Part shown: positions 45,124 to 54,900 of the stretch, one piece after another
Layout of the letters: each line of letters opens with the position of its first letter
Position numbering within the stretch: the stretch's first letter is position 1
Assembly (NCBI GenBank): GCA_036306585.1
Contig: JAXJZF010000002.1
Coordinates: 186,001-250,000, forward strand
Direction of reading: 5' to 3'
Length of the DNA stretch: 64,000 bases
DNA from: Aphodovivens sp036306585
GTDB lineage: Bacteria > Actinomycetota > Coriobacteriia > Coriobacteriales > Eggerthellaceae
Translations under genes and position numbers: made by a program
The notes under the pieces: generated by a model
Told to the model about the DNA's origin: nothing
The model's database searches: none
Seen by the model: the letters and a program-made list of their open reading frames with translations, nothing else

Positions 45124-45408
45124 CAAACCGGCGAAGCCGCGTTTCGCGCGAGCTATACTTCGGGTAGCCGGCACGGGCATACAGGGGGTGCGCATTCTGC
45201 CCGCATCTCCTTTCTTCTGCTAACGCCTATGCCATCGATTCCGCCGATGCGATTCTGCTCTCGCATCGCTTTCTGCATCGGGCGCTGCCGTCGTGGCGCG
45301 GCGCTGCGCTACTCCACTGTTACAGCATTGGCTGCTTCCCTGCTTTGCGCGCATGCGCACGGCGCTTGCTCGAGGAGGGAGTGCGCCATCAACACGAAAG
45401 AGGGGATC

Positions 45409-46683
45409 ATGACCGATCGACACGAGATGTGGGCCAACCTGGGCATGGACCTAGAGAACCACGATAAACTGTGCGCTGCGCTGCCTGCGGCGTTCGGCGA
45501 CGTATATCTGACCCAGAGCAACCGTCCCGAGAACATGGCATTCTACGATTACGTGGTGTCCGATATCCATGGAATCCGCCCCGCCGAGCTCATCGAGCTG
45601 CAGAAGCAGGGAGGAAAGGTGTTCGGGACGTTCTGCGTTTTCGTTCCCGACGAGATCGTCGTGGCATGCGGTGGCGCGGTGACGGGCCTGTGTGGCGGCA
45701 GCCAGTTCTGGGTCCCCGACGGCGAGAAGGTTCTGCCCGCGGATATGTGTCCGCTTATCAAGGCTTCCTTGGGCGCTCATTTCGGTAAAACCTGTCCGTA
45801 TTTCAGCGTCGCCGACGTGTATGTGGGTGAGACCACTTGCGACGGCAAGAAGAAGGCCTACGAGATCCTAGGCGCCGACAAGCGGACCTACGTCATGGAC
45901 ATGCCCCAGATGAAGCGCCCGCAGGATATCGCTAAATGGGCTGACGAGATCGCCTTGTTCGCTGATGAGGTGCAGCGTATCACCGGAAAGCATCTCAACG
46001 CCGAAGCGCTCGGCGATGCCATCGCTTTGATCAACGGCAAGCGCAAAGCCCTCGCGCGCGTGAACGCTGCGCGCAAGGCGACCAATTGCATCCCCATCTC
46101 CGGCAAGGACGCTTTGCTGGTTACTCAGATCGCCTTCTTCGATGACCCGGCACGCTGCGCCGAAATGGCGAGCAAGCTCGCCGATGAGCTCGAGCGACGC
46201 GTCGCCGACGGCGTGAGCGTGTTCCCCGAGGGAACCAAGCGCATCATGGTCACCGGCACGCCGATGGCAATCCCCAATTGGAAGCTGCACCACATCATCG
46301 AGACGAGCGGTGCCGCGGTGGTGTGCGAGGAGATGTGCACCGGCATGCGCTACTTCGAGAACTTGGTGGACGAATCTGCCACAACCCTCGAGGGCCAGTA
46401 CCGTGCCATTGCCGAGCGCTACATGAAGAACAATTGCGCGTGTTTCACGCCCAATCCCGGTCGCATCGACGATATCGTGCGTCTGGCGAGGGAATACCAT
46501 GTTGATGGCGTCATCGATGCCAACCTGAAGTTCTGCACGCTCTACGATGTGGAAAAGCCCAGCGTCGCCAAGGCGCTCGAGGCTGAAGGCATTCCGGTGC
46601 TCTCGCTTGAGACTGACTACACCGACAACGACGCCGGCCAGCTTCGCACGCGCATCGAGGCGTTCGTCGAGATGCTGGGTTAG
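45409..46683 (+). CDS. Double-cubane-cluster reductase (2-hydroxyacyl-CoA dehydratase D-like)
   Basis: 424 residues of the YjiM/DCCP branch of the 2-hydroxyacyl-CoA dehydratase family. Cys-containing segments fit cluster ligation: FGTFCVFVPDEIVVACGGAVTG, FGKTCPYF, VCEEMCTGMRYFE and NNCACFTPNPGR. Characterised double-cubane proteins carry an [8Fe-8S] cluster and catalyse low-potential reductions after ATP-driven electron injection. The dedicated activator is encoded three genes downstream. ATG 45409 is preceded by AAAGAGGGG. The physiological substrate is unknown. Confidence 0.88.
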   Translation: MTDRHEMWANLGMDLENHDKLCAALPAAFGDVYLTQSNRPENMAFYDYVVSDIHGIRPAELIELQKQGGKVFGTFCVFVPDEIVVACGGAVTGLCGGSQFWVPDGEKVLPADMCPLIKASLGAHFGKTCPYFSVADVYVGETTCDGKKKAYEILGADKRTYVMDMPQMKRPQDIAKWADEIALFADEVQRITGKHLNAEALGDAIALINGKRKALARVNAARKATNCIPISGKDALLVTQIAFFDDPARCAEMASKLADELERRVADGVSVFPEGTKRIMVTGTPMAIPNWKLHHIIETSGAAVVCEEMCTGMRYFENLVDESATTLEGQYRAIAERYMKNNCACFTPNPGRIDDIVRLAREYHVDGVIDANLKFCTLYDVEKPSVAKALEAEGIPVLSLETDYTDNDAGQLRTRIEAFVEMLG

Positions 46684-46691
46684 GCGCTCTC

Positions 46692-46955
46692 GTGGCCGAG
46701 GACAAGTACTTCGTTTTGGCAGACGGCTCCACGCAGGCTTTCGCCGTGTACCGTTGGTTGCGCAGCGAGGGGTTCCGAGTTCGCGTCGCCCCGGTGCCGC
46801 GCGGGCTGACCGCCTGCTGCGGGACCTCGGTCATGGTCGATGCCGATGAAGCGGATGCGGTGAGGCGGGCGCTCGAGCGCAGCGATGCGCCCGCTTACGA
46901 TACGATCGCTTGCGTGCGGTGCGATTTCGATCCGCATCGCGACCGCTACTGCTAA
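46692..46955 (+). CDS. DUF3343 protein (putative Se/S carrier-like), copy 1
   Basis: 87 residues. FVLADGSTQAFAVYRWLRSEGFRVRVAPVPRGLTACCG, with the CCG pair in the place typical of DUF3343, then MVDADEADAVRRALE. C-terminal residues CVRCDFDPHRDRYC add three more Cys. The family is known to co-occur with selenophosphate metabolism. GTG 46692 follows the reductase stop by 8 bases. Confidence 0.8.
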   Translation: MAEDKYFVLADGSTQAFAVYRWLRSEGFRVRVAPVPRGLTACCGTSVMVDADEADAVRRALERSDAPAYDTIACVRCDFDPHRDRYC

Positions 46956-46987
46956 AGTTCGGTAGGGAATCGGATAAGGAGCTACGT

Positions 46988-48133
46988 TTGATCTATTTGG
47001 ATAATGCGGCAACATCGCTCATAAGACCGCAGCAGGTTGTGGATGCCGTGAGCTGCGCCCTCGTCTCGTTCGGAGGCGTTGGCCGCGGCGTCCATGAGGC
47101 GTCCATCGCCGCCGGCATGGCGGTGCTGGATGCGCGTGAGGCGTTGAATCGGCTGCTGGGGGGTCCCGGCGCCGATCGCGTTTCGTTCGCGCCCAATGCG
47201 ACGGTGGCGCTCAACATCGCCATCGCGGGACTGCTTGTCGACGGTGGCTGCGCCCTGACCACTGCCGCGTCGCACAACTCAGTGCTGCGCCCCCTGTTCC
47301 GTGCGCGCGACGAACGCGGATGCACCGTGCGAATCGCCCCGCATGACAGGCGCGGCGCGCTCGACTGGGAAGAGTTCGAGCGGATGGCTCAGTCGTGCAA
47401 TGTGGCGGTGATCACCCATGCATCCAATCTCACGGGGGATGTTTACGATGCGCGTCGCGCTGCTGATATCGTGCATGCTGCCGGCGGATTGCTTATCCTG
47501 GACGCCGCCCAAACCGCCGGTTCGATCCCCGTATCCATGGAAGAGCTCGGTGCGGATGTCCTGTGCTTCACCGGTCATAAAGGGTTGCTAGGGCCCCAGG
47601 GCACCGGCGGTCTCATCGTCTCGCGTGCGGTGGAGATCCCCCCGATGCTGGAAGGCGGTTCGGGCACCCATAGCTTCGATGAACGCCACCCGCGCTTCAT
47701 GCCCGAGTCGCTTGAGGCGGGCACCGTCAACGCCCATGGGCTTGCCGGCTTGGCCGCGGGCGTTTCCTACCTTGAAGAGATGGGAGTCACCGCCGTAGCG
47801 GAGCACGAGCAGTCCTTGACAGACTCCTTCATCCTCCAGACGTCCGATATCGAAGGCCTCCGCATTCTCGGCGGAGAGGGGATCGGTAAAACGGGGATCG
47901 TTGCATTCACCTTAGGAGATGCTGATTCTGCGTTCGTCGCCGACCTTCTAGCCACCGAGTGGGGCATTTGCACGCGTGCGGGGGCTCACTGCGCTCCGCT
48001 CATGCACAAAGCGTTGGGTACTGAAGGGCAGGGAGCCGTCAGGCTGAGCTTCAGCCTGTTCAACACCCAGGACGATGCTGATGCCGTAGCGCAGGCGGTT
48101 CGTAAGATAGCGGAGGAGCAAGCATGGGCGTGA
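46988..48133 (+). CDS. Class V aminotransferase/cysteine desulfurase-like protein
   Basis: PLP enzyme expected to release sulfur (or selenium) from cysteine or selenocysteine. 381 residues. IYLDNAATSLIRP at the N-terminus, LDAAQTAGSIPVS, CFTGHKGLLGPQGTGG (PLP Lys) near residue 200, and a Cys-bearing loop CTRAGAHCAP near residue 330 that matches the persulfide Cys of desulfurases. It resembles the group found with SelD and YedF. It starts at TTG 46988 (AAGGAG upstream). Its stop overlaps the activator gene. Confidence 0.87.
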   Translation: MIYLDNAATSLIRPQQVVDAVSCALVSFGGVGRGVHEASIAAGMAVLDAREALNRLLGGPGADRVSFAPNATVALNIAIAGLLVDGGCALTTAASHNSVLRPLFRARDERGCTVRIAPHDRRGALDWEEFERMAQSCNVAVITHASNLTGDVYDARRAADIVHAAGGLLILDAAQTAGSIPVSMEELGADVLCFTGHKGLLGPQGTGGLIVSRAVEIPPMLEGGSGTHSFDERHPRFMPESLEAGTVNAHGLAGLAAGVSYLEEMGVTAVAEHEQSLTDSFILQTSDIEGLRILGGEGIGKTGIVAFTLGDADSAFVADLLATEWGICTRAGAHCAPLMHKALGTEGQGAVRLSFSLFNTQDDADAVAQAVRKIAEEQAWA

Positions 48134-48915
48134 TTCGCATCGGCGTTGATATCGGGTCGACTGCCGCCAAGACCGCGGTGCTCGACGACGGCGAACTGGT
48201 TCATGCCGCCTGTGTTCCTACGGGCTTCAGCAGCGTCGATGCAGCCGAGCGCATTCGCACGGAGCTGGCATCCGCCGGCTATGATGTCGACGATGCCTCC
48301 GTGGTCGCCACCGGCTATGGGCGTGTCTCGGTGCCCTATGCCGGCAAGACTGTCACCGAGATCACCTGCCATGGCAAAGGCGCGGCATTCCTGTTCGGAC
48401 CCGATTGCGTGGTGGTCGACATCGGCGGACAGGACACTAAAGCCATCGTCGTGCGTGCGGGCAAGGTGGTCAAATTCGCCATGAACGACAAATGTTCCGC
48501 CGGCACGGGCAAGTTCCTGGAGATCATGGCCAATCGCATGGGCGTGTCGCAAGACGAGTTGTCTCGTCTGGCGCGCCAGGGAAATCCCACCGAGATCTCC
48601 TCTCTCTGCACGGTGTTCGCTGAAAGCGAAGTCATCTCGCTTATAGGCGAAGGCAAGCCGCGGGAAGACATCGCCTGGGGCGTCATCGAATCGGTGGCGG
48701 GCAAGGTGACGCCCCTTATCCCTAACGCGGACGATCTGCCTTGCTTCCTTACCGGAGGGCTCTGCGACAACGAATACCTGATCGAGCGCTTGTCGCTTAA
48801 GTTGGGCAAACCCATCGGCTCGTCCCCGCAAGCCCGTTTCGCCGGGGCCCTCGGTGCGGCGCTGAGCACGCCGTTGACCGGCAGTTCTTTGCTCGACGGT
48901 GATGGAGGCAAGTGA
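48124..48915 (+). CDS. ATP-dependent activator of the dehydratase-like reductase (BadF/HgdC type)
   Basis: 263 residues with the ASKHA fold: RIGVDIGSTAAKTAVLDDG (phosphate 1), VVDIGGQDTKAIVV (phosphate 2), KCSAGTGKFLE (conserved Cys region), CTVFAESEVISL (second Cys for the bridging [4Fe-4S] of a dimer) and FLTGGLCDN. Such activators hydrolyse ATP to drive one electron into their dehydratase or double-cubane partner. ATG at 48124 lies within the desulfurase stop region. Partner: the reductase at 45409. Confidence 0.92.
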   Translation: MGVIRIGVDIGSTAAKTAVLDDGELVHAACVPTGFSSVDAAERIRTELASAGYDVDDASVVATGYGRVSVPYAGKTVTEITCHGKGAAFLFGPDCVVVDIGGQDTKAIVVRAGKVVKFAMNDKCSAGTGKFLEIMANRMGVSQDELSRLARQGNPTEISSLCTVFAESEVISLIGEGKPREDIAWGVIESVAGKVTPLIPNADDLPCFLTGGLCDNEYLIERLSLKLGKPIGSSPQARFAGALGAALSTPLTGSSLLDGDGGK

Positions 48916-49163
48916 TGAACGACTACGTTTTGACGTTCGATTCCACGCATGCGGCGCTTTCGGCGCAGAAGGCGTTGGCCCAAGCGGAAGTTTCCTGCTT
49001 CACCATTCCCACACCGCGCGCCATCAGCGCAGGGTGCGGCATTGCTTTGAAGATCCAAGGGGAATCGGTGGAAGCCGTGCGGTCGCTCATTTCACGAACG
49101 GAAACGCGTGCCCATTGGGTCTACCTGCAGAAAAACCGCGAAGAATTTGAACGGGTCCTGTGA
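48915..49163 (+). CDS. DUF3343 protein, copy 2
   Basis: 82 residues, FDSTHAALSAQKALAQAEVSCFTIPTPRAISAGCGIALKI then an amphipathic tail. This is closer to the standard DUF3343 form (S-x-GCGIAL) than copy 1. It starts at ATG 48915, overlapping the activator TGA; GTG at 48912 is a less well spaced alternative to the GGAGG upstream. Two members in one operon is unusual. Confidence 0.8.
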   Translation: MNDYVLTFDSTHAALSAQKALAQAEVSCFTIPTPRAISAGCGIALKIQGESVEAVRSLISRTETRAHWVYLQKNREEFERVL

Positions 49164-49244
49164 GGGCGCGCCGCCGGCAGTTCTACTTATGGAGATGCGG
49201 GGCCCGTGCGGCCCCTGCGCTTATCGAAAGAAAGGATGACACGT

Positions 49245-49865
49245 ATGACCAAGATTCTGGACGGATTCGGAAAACCCTGCCCGATGCCCCTTGTCATGTG
49301 CAAGAAGGAGCTCGATGCCGGTAATGTGGACATCGCGGTGCAGGTGGACAACGAGACGGCGGTCAAGAACATTTCCCGTCTTGCTAAGAAGAAAGGGCTT
49401 GCGCTCAGCTGCGATGCCATCGAAGGCGGTTGGCTGCTTACGTTCGGCGAGGGAGATGGAGCGGAAGGCGAGATCCCTCTCGAGCCCAGCATCGTCTCCG
49501 GCGCGGCTTGCTCGGCATCGGGCGGCTGCGGCTACGCCGTCTTCGTTGGGAAGGACCACGTGGGCGAGGGCGACCAGGAGCTCGGGTACAACCTCATTAA
49601 AATGGCGCTATACACCCTGTCCGAGAGCGATTCGATCCCGGCGAGCCTGCTGTTCATGAATTCCGGCGTGAGGCTGGTGTGCGGCGAGGAAGCCCAGATC
49701 ATCGATAGCGTCCGTAAACTCGAGGACGTGGGCTGCGAGGTGCTGGTGTGCGGCACCTGCCTGGACTTCTACGGCCTGAAAGAGCAGCTGAAGGTGGGCG
49801 AGGTCTCCAACATGTACGACATCCTGGAACGCATGCAGGAGGCATCGAAGGTCATTACGCTTTAG
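49245..49865 (+). CDS. yedF: YedF-type sulfurtransferase-like selenium metabolism protein
   Basis: 206 residues. An N-terminal TusA/SirA fold starts LDGFGKPCPMPLVMCKKEL with the CPMP active-site Cys; a C-terminal DsrE/F-like domain follows (MALYTLSESDSIPASLLFMN, VLVCGTCLDFYGLKEQL). This two-domain form is the selenium-associated YedF. It is the last gene of the run from 45409 and is followed by a TetR regulator after 142 bases. Confidence 0.9.
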   Translation: MTKILDGFGKPCPMPLVMCKKELDAGNVDIAVQVDNETAVKNISRLAKKKGLALSCDAIEGGWLLTFGEGDGAEGEIPLEPSIVSGAACSASGGCGYAVFVGKDHVGEGDQELGYNLIKMALYTLSESDSIPASLLFMNSGVRLVCGEEAQIIDSVRKLEDVGCEVLVCGTCLDFYGLKEQLKVGEVSNMYDILERMQEASKVITL

Positions 49866-49940
49866 GGTTCACGCAGCCGTCTGCCTGCATCGGGGTGCCG
49901 CTTCCGGCAGGCGGCTGCATGGTGCCGCGGGCCGATGGAA

Positions 49941-49969
49941 TTGAAGTTCCAGGTTCTTTCACTTTAATA
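49941..49969 (+). promoter_or_regulatory. Candidate promoter of the TetR gene
   Basis: TTGAAG (49941-49946), 17-base spacer, TTAATA (49964-49969), 38 bases before the start codon. Confidence 0.4.
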
Positions 49970-50007
49970 ACCCGCTATGGTCGAACACTGACGAAAGGAG
50001 GGTGGGC

Positions 50008-50574
50008 ATGGCGAAGAAAGACGAGATAATCGAGGCAGCGCTGGACATAATCTGCCAGGATGGCGTTCGTTCGCTCACGTTGCCCGCCCTGTTCCAGAAG
50101 GCGCGCACCGGCGCCGGAACGTTTTATCACTATTTCAGCGGCAGGGAGGAGCTCATCGAGGCGGTGTTCGATGTCTGCTGCGCCGTCGCGGTCGACGAGC
50201 TGACTTCTTTCGAACAGCTGGAAGGCGGCGCCGAGAGCCGTTTCGGCGCGCTTTGCCAGATGCTCTTCCGCGCTTACCGCGTGCATCCGCGAGAGATGCT
50301 TTTCCTTTATCTGTACGCATACGGCTATGTGCGGCGGCTCGATAAAATCGAAGGCACGCGTAGCATTCCTTCTATTCCGCTGATCGCCGAGACGATCTCG
50401 CAGGGCCAACAGGAAGGCTCCCTTTCGCCTCACGCCGATCCACTGGTGTGCGCGCGGGCCATCCGCTCGTCCCTCGCCAGCGTGTACTGGAGTCATTGCT
50501 GCGGGTTGTGCGAGATCGATGACGAAGCAGCCGCCGGTTTCGCCTGCGGCTGCTGGCGCGCCTTGTCCTGCTAA
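50008..50574 (+). CDS. TetR/AcrR-family transcriptional regulator
   Basis: 188 residues. The N-terminal HTH reads DEIIEAALDIICQDGVRSLTLPALFQKARTGAGTFYHYFSGREEL, as in TetR. The C-terminal ligand domain contains seven Cys, including VCCAVAVDE near residue 56 and SHCCGLCEID near 165, which may point to metal, oxidant or selenium sensing. It lies between yedF and the convergent selD, so one of these units may be its target. ATG 50008 is preceded by AAGGAGGG. Confidence 0.88.
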   Translation: MAKKDEIIEAALDIICQDGVRSLTLPALFQKARTGAGTFYHYFSGREELIEAVFDVCCAVAVDELTSFEQLEGGAESRFGALCQMLFRAYRVHPREMLFLYLYAYGYVRRLDKIEGTRSIPSIPLIAETISQGQQEGSLSPHADPLVCARAIRSSLASVYWSHCCGLCEIDDEAAAGFACGCWRALSC

Positions 50575-50614
50575 TCGCTTTCCGCATGCTCGCGTTTCAG
50601 CAAGTGATCGCGTT

Positions 50615-51688
50615 TCAATCCACGAAAGAGATGGTGGCGGCTTTTCCAGCCACTGCTCTGCCGATCCTGGCTGGTTTTCGGCCCGTTTCGCGTTCGAATG
50701 CCTCGACGAAGGCGCTCTCGTTCTCGGGGGAGATGGCGGCGAGGATACCGCCTGAGGTTTGCGGGTCGCAGATGATTGCCATACGGTTGTCGAACTCGTC
50801 GTCATCGAGCGCACCCTGTTCGACGAACGGCTCCGCGAAGTCCATGATGGAGAACGTTTTGTTGGGGCGGCAATAGGCGCACGAAAGCTCCCATGCGCCC
50901 GAGAACAGTGGAAGCGCCTTCCAGCTTATCTCGGCGCTAACGCCGCTGGCTGCGAGCATCTCATGCAGATGGCCTGCGAGTCCGAAGCCCGTGATGTCCG
51001 TTGCGGCGTGCGCTTCGGCAGCCTGGAGCGCCAGGCTGCCTGCGCGATTGAGTTCCTTCATCGAATCGATGGCCGGTTGGAACTGATCGAGGTTTATCTC
51101 GCCAATTTTGTATGCGGCGCTGAGCAGGCCCGTTCCCAGCGGTTTGGTGAGATAAAGGGCATCGCCGCCGCGAGCGCCCCCGTTAGAGATGATTTTTTCG
51201 GGGTCTACCAGTCCGAACACGCTCAATCCGTATTTGGGCTCAGGGTCGTCCACCGAATGTCCGCCCACGATGATGCAGCGCGCCTGCGCGACCGCGTCCG
51301 CACCGCCTTGCAGCACCGCTGCGGCGACATCGTTGCCTAGCGCGCAGTCCAGGGCAAGCACGTTGAGCGCGCACACGGGGGTGGCACCCATCGCGAACAC
51401 GTCGGAAAGAGCGTTTGCTGCTGCGATGCGTCCGAAATCGTATGGATCATCAACGAGCGGAGTGAGGAAGTCAAGTGTCAGCACGGCCGCCGTTCGCTCG
51501 TCGATGCGCCACACCGCTGCGTCGTCATTGGTGTCGAATCCCATGAGGAGCTTGTCGGGCACCGTCGAATTGTTCGGGCCCTTCAGGATAGGCTCAAGTA
51601 TCTCCGCGAGGTCTCCCGGACCCCATTTCGCCGCTCAACCGCCTTTCGACGTAAGCTGCGTGAGGCGGACGCGCTCTTTTTCCGGCAT
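50615..51688 (-). CDS. selD: Selenide, water dikinase (selenoprotein; in-frame UGA read as Sec)
   Basis: Makes selenophosphate from selenide and ATP. The frame opens at ATG 51688 (AAGGAGG upstream) with MPEKERVRLTQLTSKGG, then TGA at 51637-51635 in the position of the catalytic Cys/Sec, then AAKWGPGDLAEIL and the rest of SelD without a break: GFDTNDDAAVWR, LDFLTPLVDDPYDFGRIAAANALSDVFAMG, IVGGHSVDD, ATDITGFGLAGHL. Total 357 codons with Sec at 18. Gene callers would start late at about 51562 and lose the active site. It is convergent with the TetR gene and divergent from fdnG. Confidence 0.95.
51608..51637 (-). promoter_or_regulatory. SECIS-like hairpin of selD
   Basis: Ten bases after the UGA (51637-51635), GGGGTC (51624-51619) pairs with GACCTC (51613-51608), one G-U pair, around the G-rich loop CGGGA. 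Position and size fit a bacterial SECIS. Confidence 0.65.
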
Positions 51689-51922
51689 GGCACCTCCTTC
51701 CATCTGCCCGGTTCCTCTACGCTTGTGGCGAGTATATCCCAAGCGTCGCGCGGATTTTCGCGACAAGTTGCGGCAGGTGACTGTCCCAGCGTGCGGATGG
51801 TTTGTTTGAGGATGAGTAAAAGACCAGGTCATGAGGTAGAGTGCCGTTCGGGGCAGGTTCTGCCGCTGAATAAAGTTTCCAATCATGTCACCAGAGCGAC
51901 GGCTGCTATATTCAACCAAAAG

Positions 51923-51949
51923 CCGCCCGGGAGAAGTCTGCCCGGGCGG
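51923..51949 (+). repeat. GC-rich hairpin in the fdnG leader
   Basis: A perfect 9-bp stem CCGCCCGGG/CCCGGGCGG with a 9-base loop, 36 bases upstream of the fdnG start and downstream of a TATATT at 51907-51912 that could be a -10. It may control leader structure. Confidence 0.5.
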
Positions 51950-51984
51950 GGACGGAAGGCGAGAGAAGAAAGGGGGAGTGGGCA

Positions 51985-54900
51985 ATGGATTTGACCCGTA
52001 GAGGGTTCTTCAAAGCCGCGGGGGCGGCCTTCGCCACCACTATGGCTCTGGAGCTCACTTCGCAAACCCCGGCGCTGGCTGTCGAGGCCGACGCCGACTG
52101 GAAGCTGGTGAACACCGAGGAGTACACCAACATCTGCTGCTACTGCGCCGGTGGCTGCGGATCGCTGTGCTCGGTGCGAGACGGCGAGCTGATCAACGTC
52201 GAGGGCGACCCGGACCACCCCATCAACCAGGGAGGCCTGTGCCCGAAAGGTGCTGCGATGTTCCAGCTGCGCAATATCGTCGACCCCGAGACGCACGAGA
52301 TCATCAAGAACCCTGAGCGCAAGACGCGCCCGATGGTTCGACGCGCCAAGAGCACCGAATGGGAGGAAATCTCCTGGGATCAGGCGATCGAGGAGATCGC
52401 GCGCAAGGTGAAGGATACCCGCGACGCCACGTTCACCGAGGTGGACGCCGATGGGCTCACCGTCAACCGAACCACGGGCATCGCCAGCTTGGGCGGCTCA
52501 CAGGAAAACTCCGAGGAGGAATACCTGATCTTGAAGGCGATGCGCTCGCTGGGCATCATCGCCATCGACAATCAGGCGCGAGTTTGACACGGCCCTACTG
52601 TCGCCGGTCTGGCGGCATCGTTTGGTCGTGGTTCCATGACCACCCACTGGTGTGATTTCCAGAACACCGATGTCATCATGAACATCGGTTCCAACAGCGT
52701 CGAGAACCATCCCGTCAGCTCCAAGTGGCTGAACAAGGCCCACGAGCGTGGTGCGAAGTGGATCGTCGTCGATCCGCGCTACACGCGCACTGCCGAGATG
52801 GCCGACATCTACTGCCCCATCCGTTCGGGCACAGACATCGCCTTCTACGGCGGTCTGTACAACTACATCATCGAGAACCTCATTGAGCCCAACCTGGCGT
52901 CGTACCTGGCTGGGGAAGAGGTTGCCGACTACAATTTCGAGTACCTGCTGAACTACACCAATGCAAGCTACCTGCTTGATCCGGGGTATTCCTTCGATCC
53001 CGCGACCGGCCTGTTCTCCGGTTGGGACGAGGAGACCGGCTCCTACGACGTGAGCACGTGGCACTACCAGGTTGAATCGGAAAGCACCTGGGACACCTCC
53101 GGCGATTACGCTTGGGCTGTTGCTCCCGGCGTCCCGGAGTTCACGCCTCCCGTGGTCGAGCATCCGCGCCGCGACATGACGCTTGCCGACCCCATGTGCG
53201 TGTACCAGCAGCTTAAGAAGCACTATAGCCGCTACGATATGGACACCGTCTGCCGCATCTGCGGCATGGACAAGGAGCGCCTGGAAGAGGTTTACTCCAC
53301 TTATGCTTCCACGGCGGCGCCCGGCAAGGCGGGAGTCATCCTGTACGCGCTTGGCCAGACGCAGCACACCTACGGTGCTCAGAACACCCGCGCCATGAGC
53401 GTTCTGCAGCTGCTGCTGGGCAACGTGGGCGTCCCTGGCGGCGGCGTGGCTGCGCTGCGCGGCGAGCCCAACGTTCAGGGCGCCACCGACATGGGAATGC
53501 TCGTCAACGAGCATCCCGCCTACTTGAAGTGGCCCAACACTACCGGCCGCTCTTCGCTGCGCAAGTGGCTCGAGGGCGAGACCTATTCCGCGGGCTACTA
53601 CACCAACAAGCCCAAGTTCCTCGTCTCCAGTTTGAAGGAATGGTTCGGCGAGGCCGCCACGGTCGATAACGACTACGGCTATGATTGGTGGCCGAAGGTC
53701 CCCTCCAAGCCGGGAGACCAGGACTACACGCACATCTCAACGTTTGAGCTGATGTCCTCCGGTGAGATCAAGGGCTATTTCAACTGGGGCATGAACCCTT
53801 GTCATTCAGCGCCTAACGCCGGTTTCGCCCGCCGCTCCATGGCCAATCTCGATTGGCTCGTGGTGGTGGATCAGGTGGAGACCGAGGCGGCTTCCTTCTG
53901 GAAAGCCCCCGACATGACGCCCGAGGAGATCGACACCGAGGTGTACTTCCTGCCTTGTGCTCTCATTTACGAAAAGCCCGGTACCATCGCTAACTCCGGC
54001 CGTTGGCTGCAGTGGCGCTTCCAGGCTGTCGAGCCGTGGGATGAGGCCAAGCCCGATTACGAGATCGTCGACCTTTTGTGGACCAAGATCGTGGAGCTCT
54101 ACGAGCAGGAAGGCGGCGCCAATCCCGCGCCCATCCTTAACACCAAGTGGGATTACTACGTGGACGGCAAAATCGATCCGAGGCCGGTGGCGTGGGCGCT
54201 CAACGGCTATCGTGTGGAAGGCTCCAGCTGCGACACCGATTCCTCCAATCCGCACATCGACCTCCTGACCGGATACTCCGAGCTGAAGGCTGATGGCTCC
54301 ACCGCCTGCGCGATGTGGATCTACTCCGGCTTCTATGCCAACAACGATGCGCCGCTCGACCCTGCTCAGCAGCCAGTTGCGCGTCGTGACGATGCCGACG
54401 ACTCGGGCTTGGGGCTGTACTCCAAGTGGGCCTACGCGTGGCCTAACAACAGGCGCATTCTGTACAACCGCGCTTCTGCGGATACTCAGGGCAAGCCCTG
54501 GAATTCCGACAAGGCGCTGGTTGAATGGACCGGTAGCGAGTGGAAGCAGACCGATGTTGGCGATTTCACCACTGCTTCCAACGGCCAGCCGGTGCCGCCC
54601 AACAACAACGCGTTCTTTATGCTGTGGGAGCAGAATGCTCGCCTGGAAAGCTACGGCATGGTGGATGGCCCGCTGCCCGAGCATTACGAGCCTTTCGAGA
54701 GCCCGCTTTCGCAGAACATCATGAACGGCTCGAAGAACAACCCCGTGTACCTGGGCAAGGACTACGAGTCCACCGCGCAGGGCACGGTCGAGGAATACCC
54801 GATTGTCGCCACCACCTATTCGGTTACCGAGCATTGGCAGACGGGCGGCCAATCGCGCGCCTGCCCCGCCTTAGTCGAGGCCATGCCCACGCAGTTCGTC

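Noticed and set aside
45229..45408. N-terminal extension of 60 residues on the double-cubane reductase
   Set aside because: The extension is Arg/Cys-rich without family similarity, and a good ribosome-binding site precedes ATG 45409.
51985..52587. A separate short protein followed by a second FDH gene
   Set aside because: The break is exactly at the Sec position of the FDH active site; the two parts form one protein.
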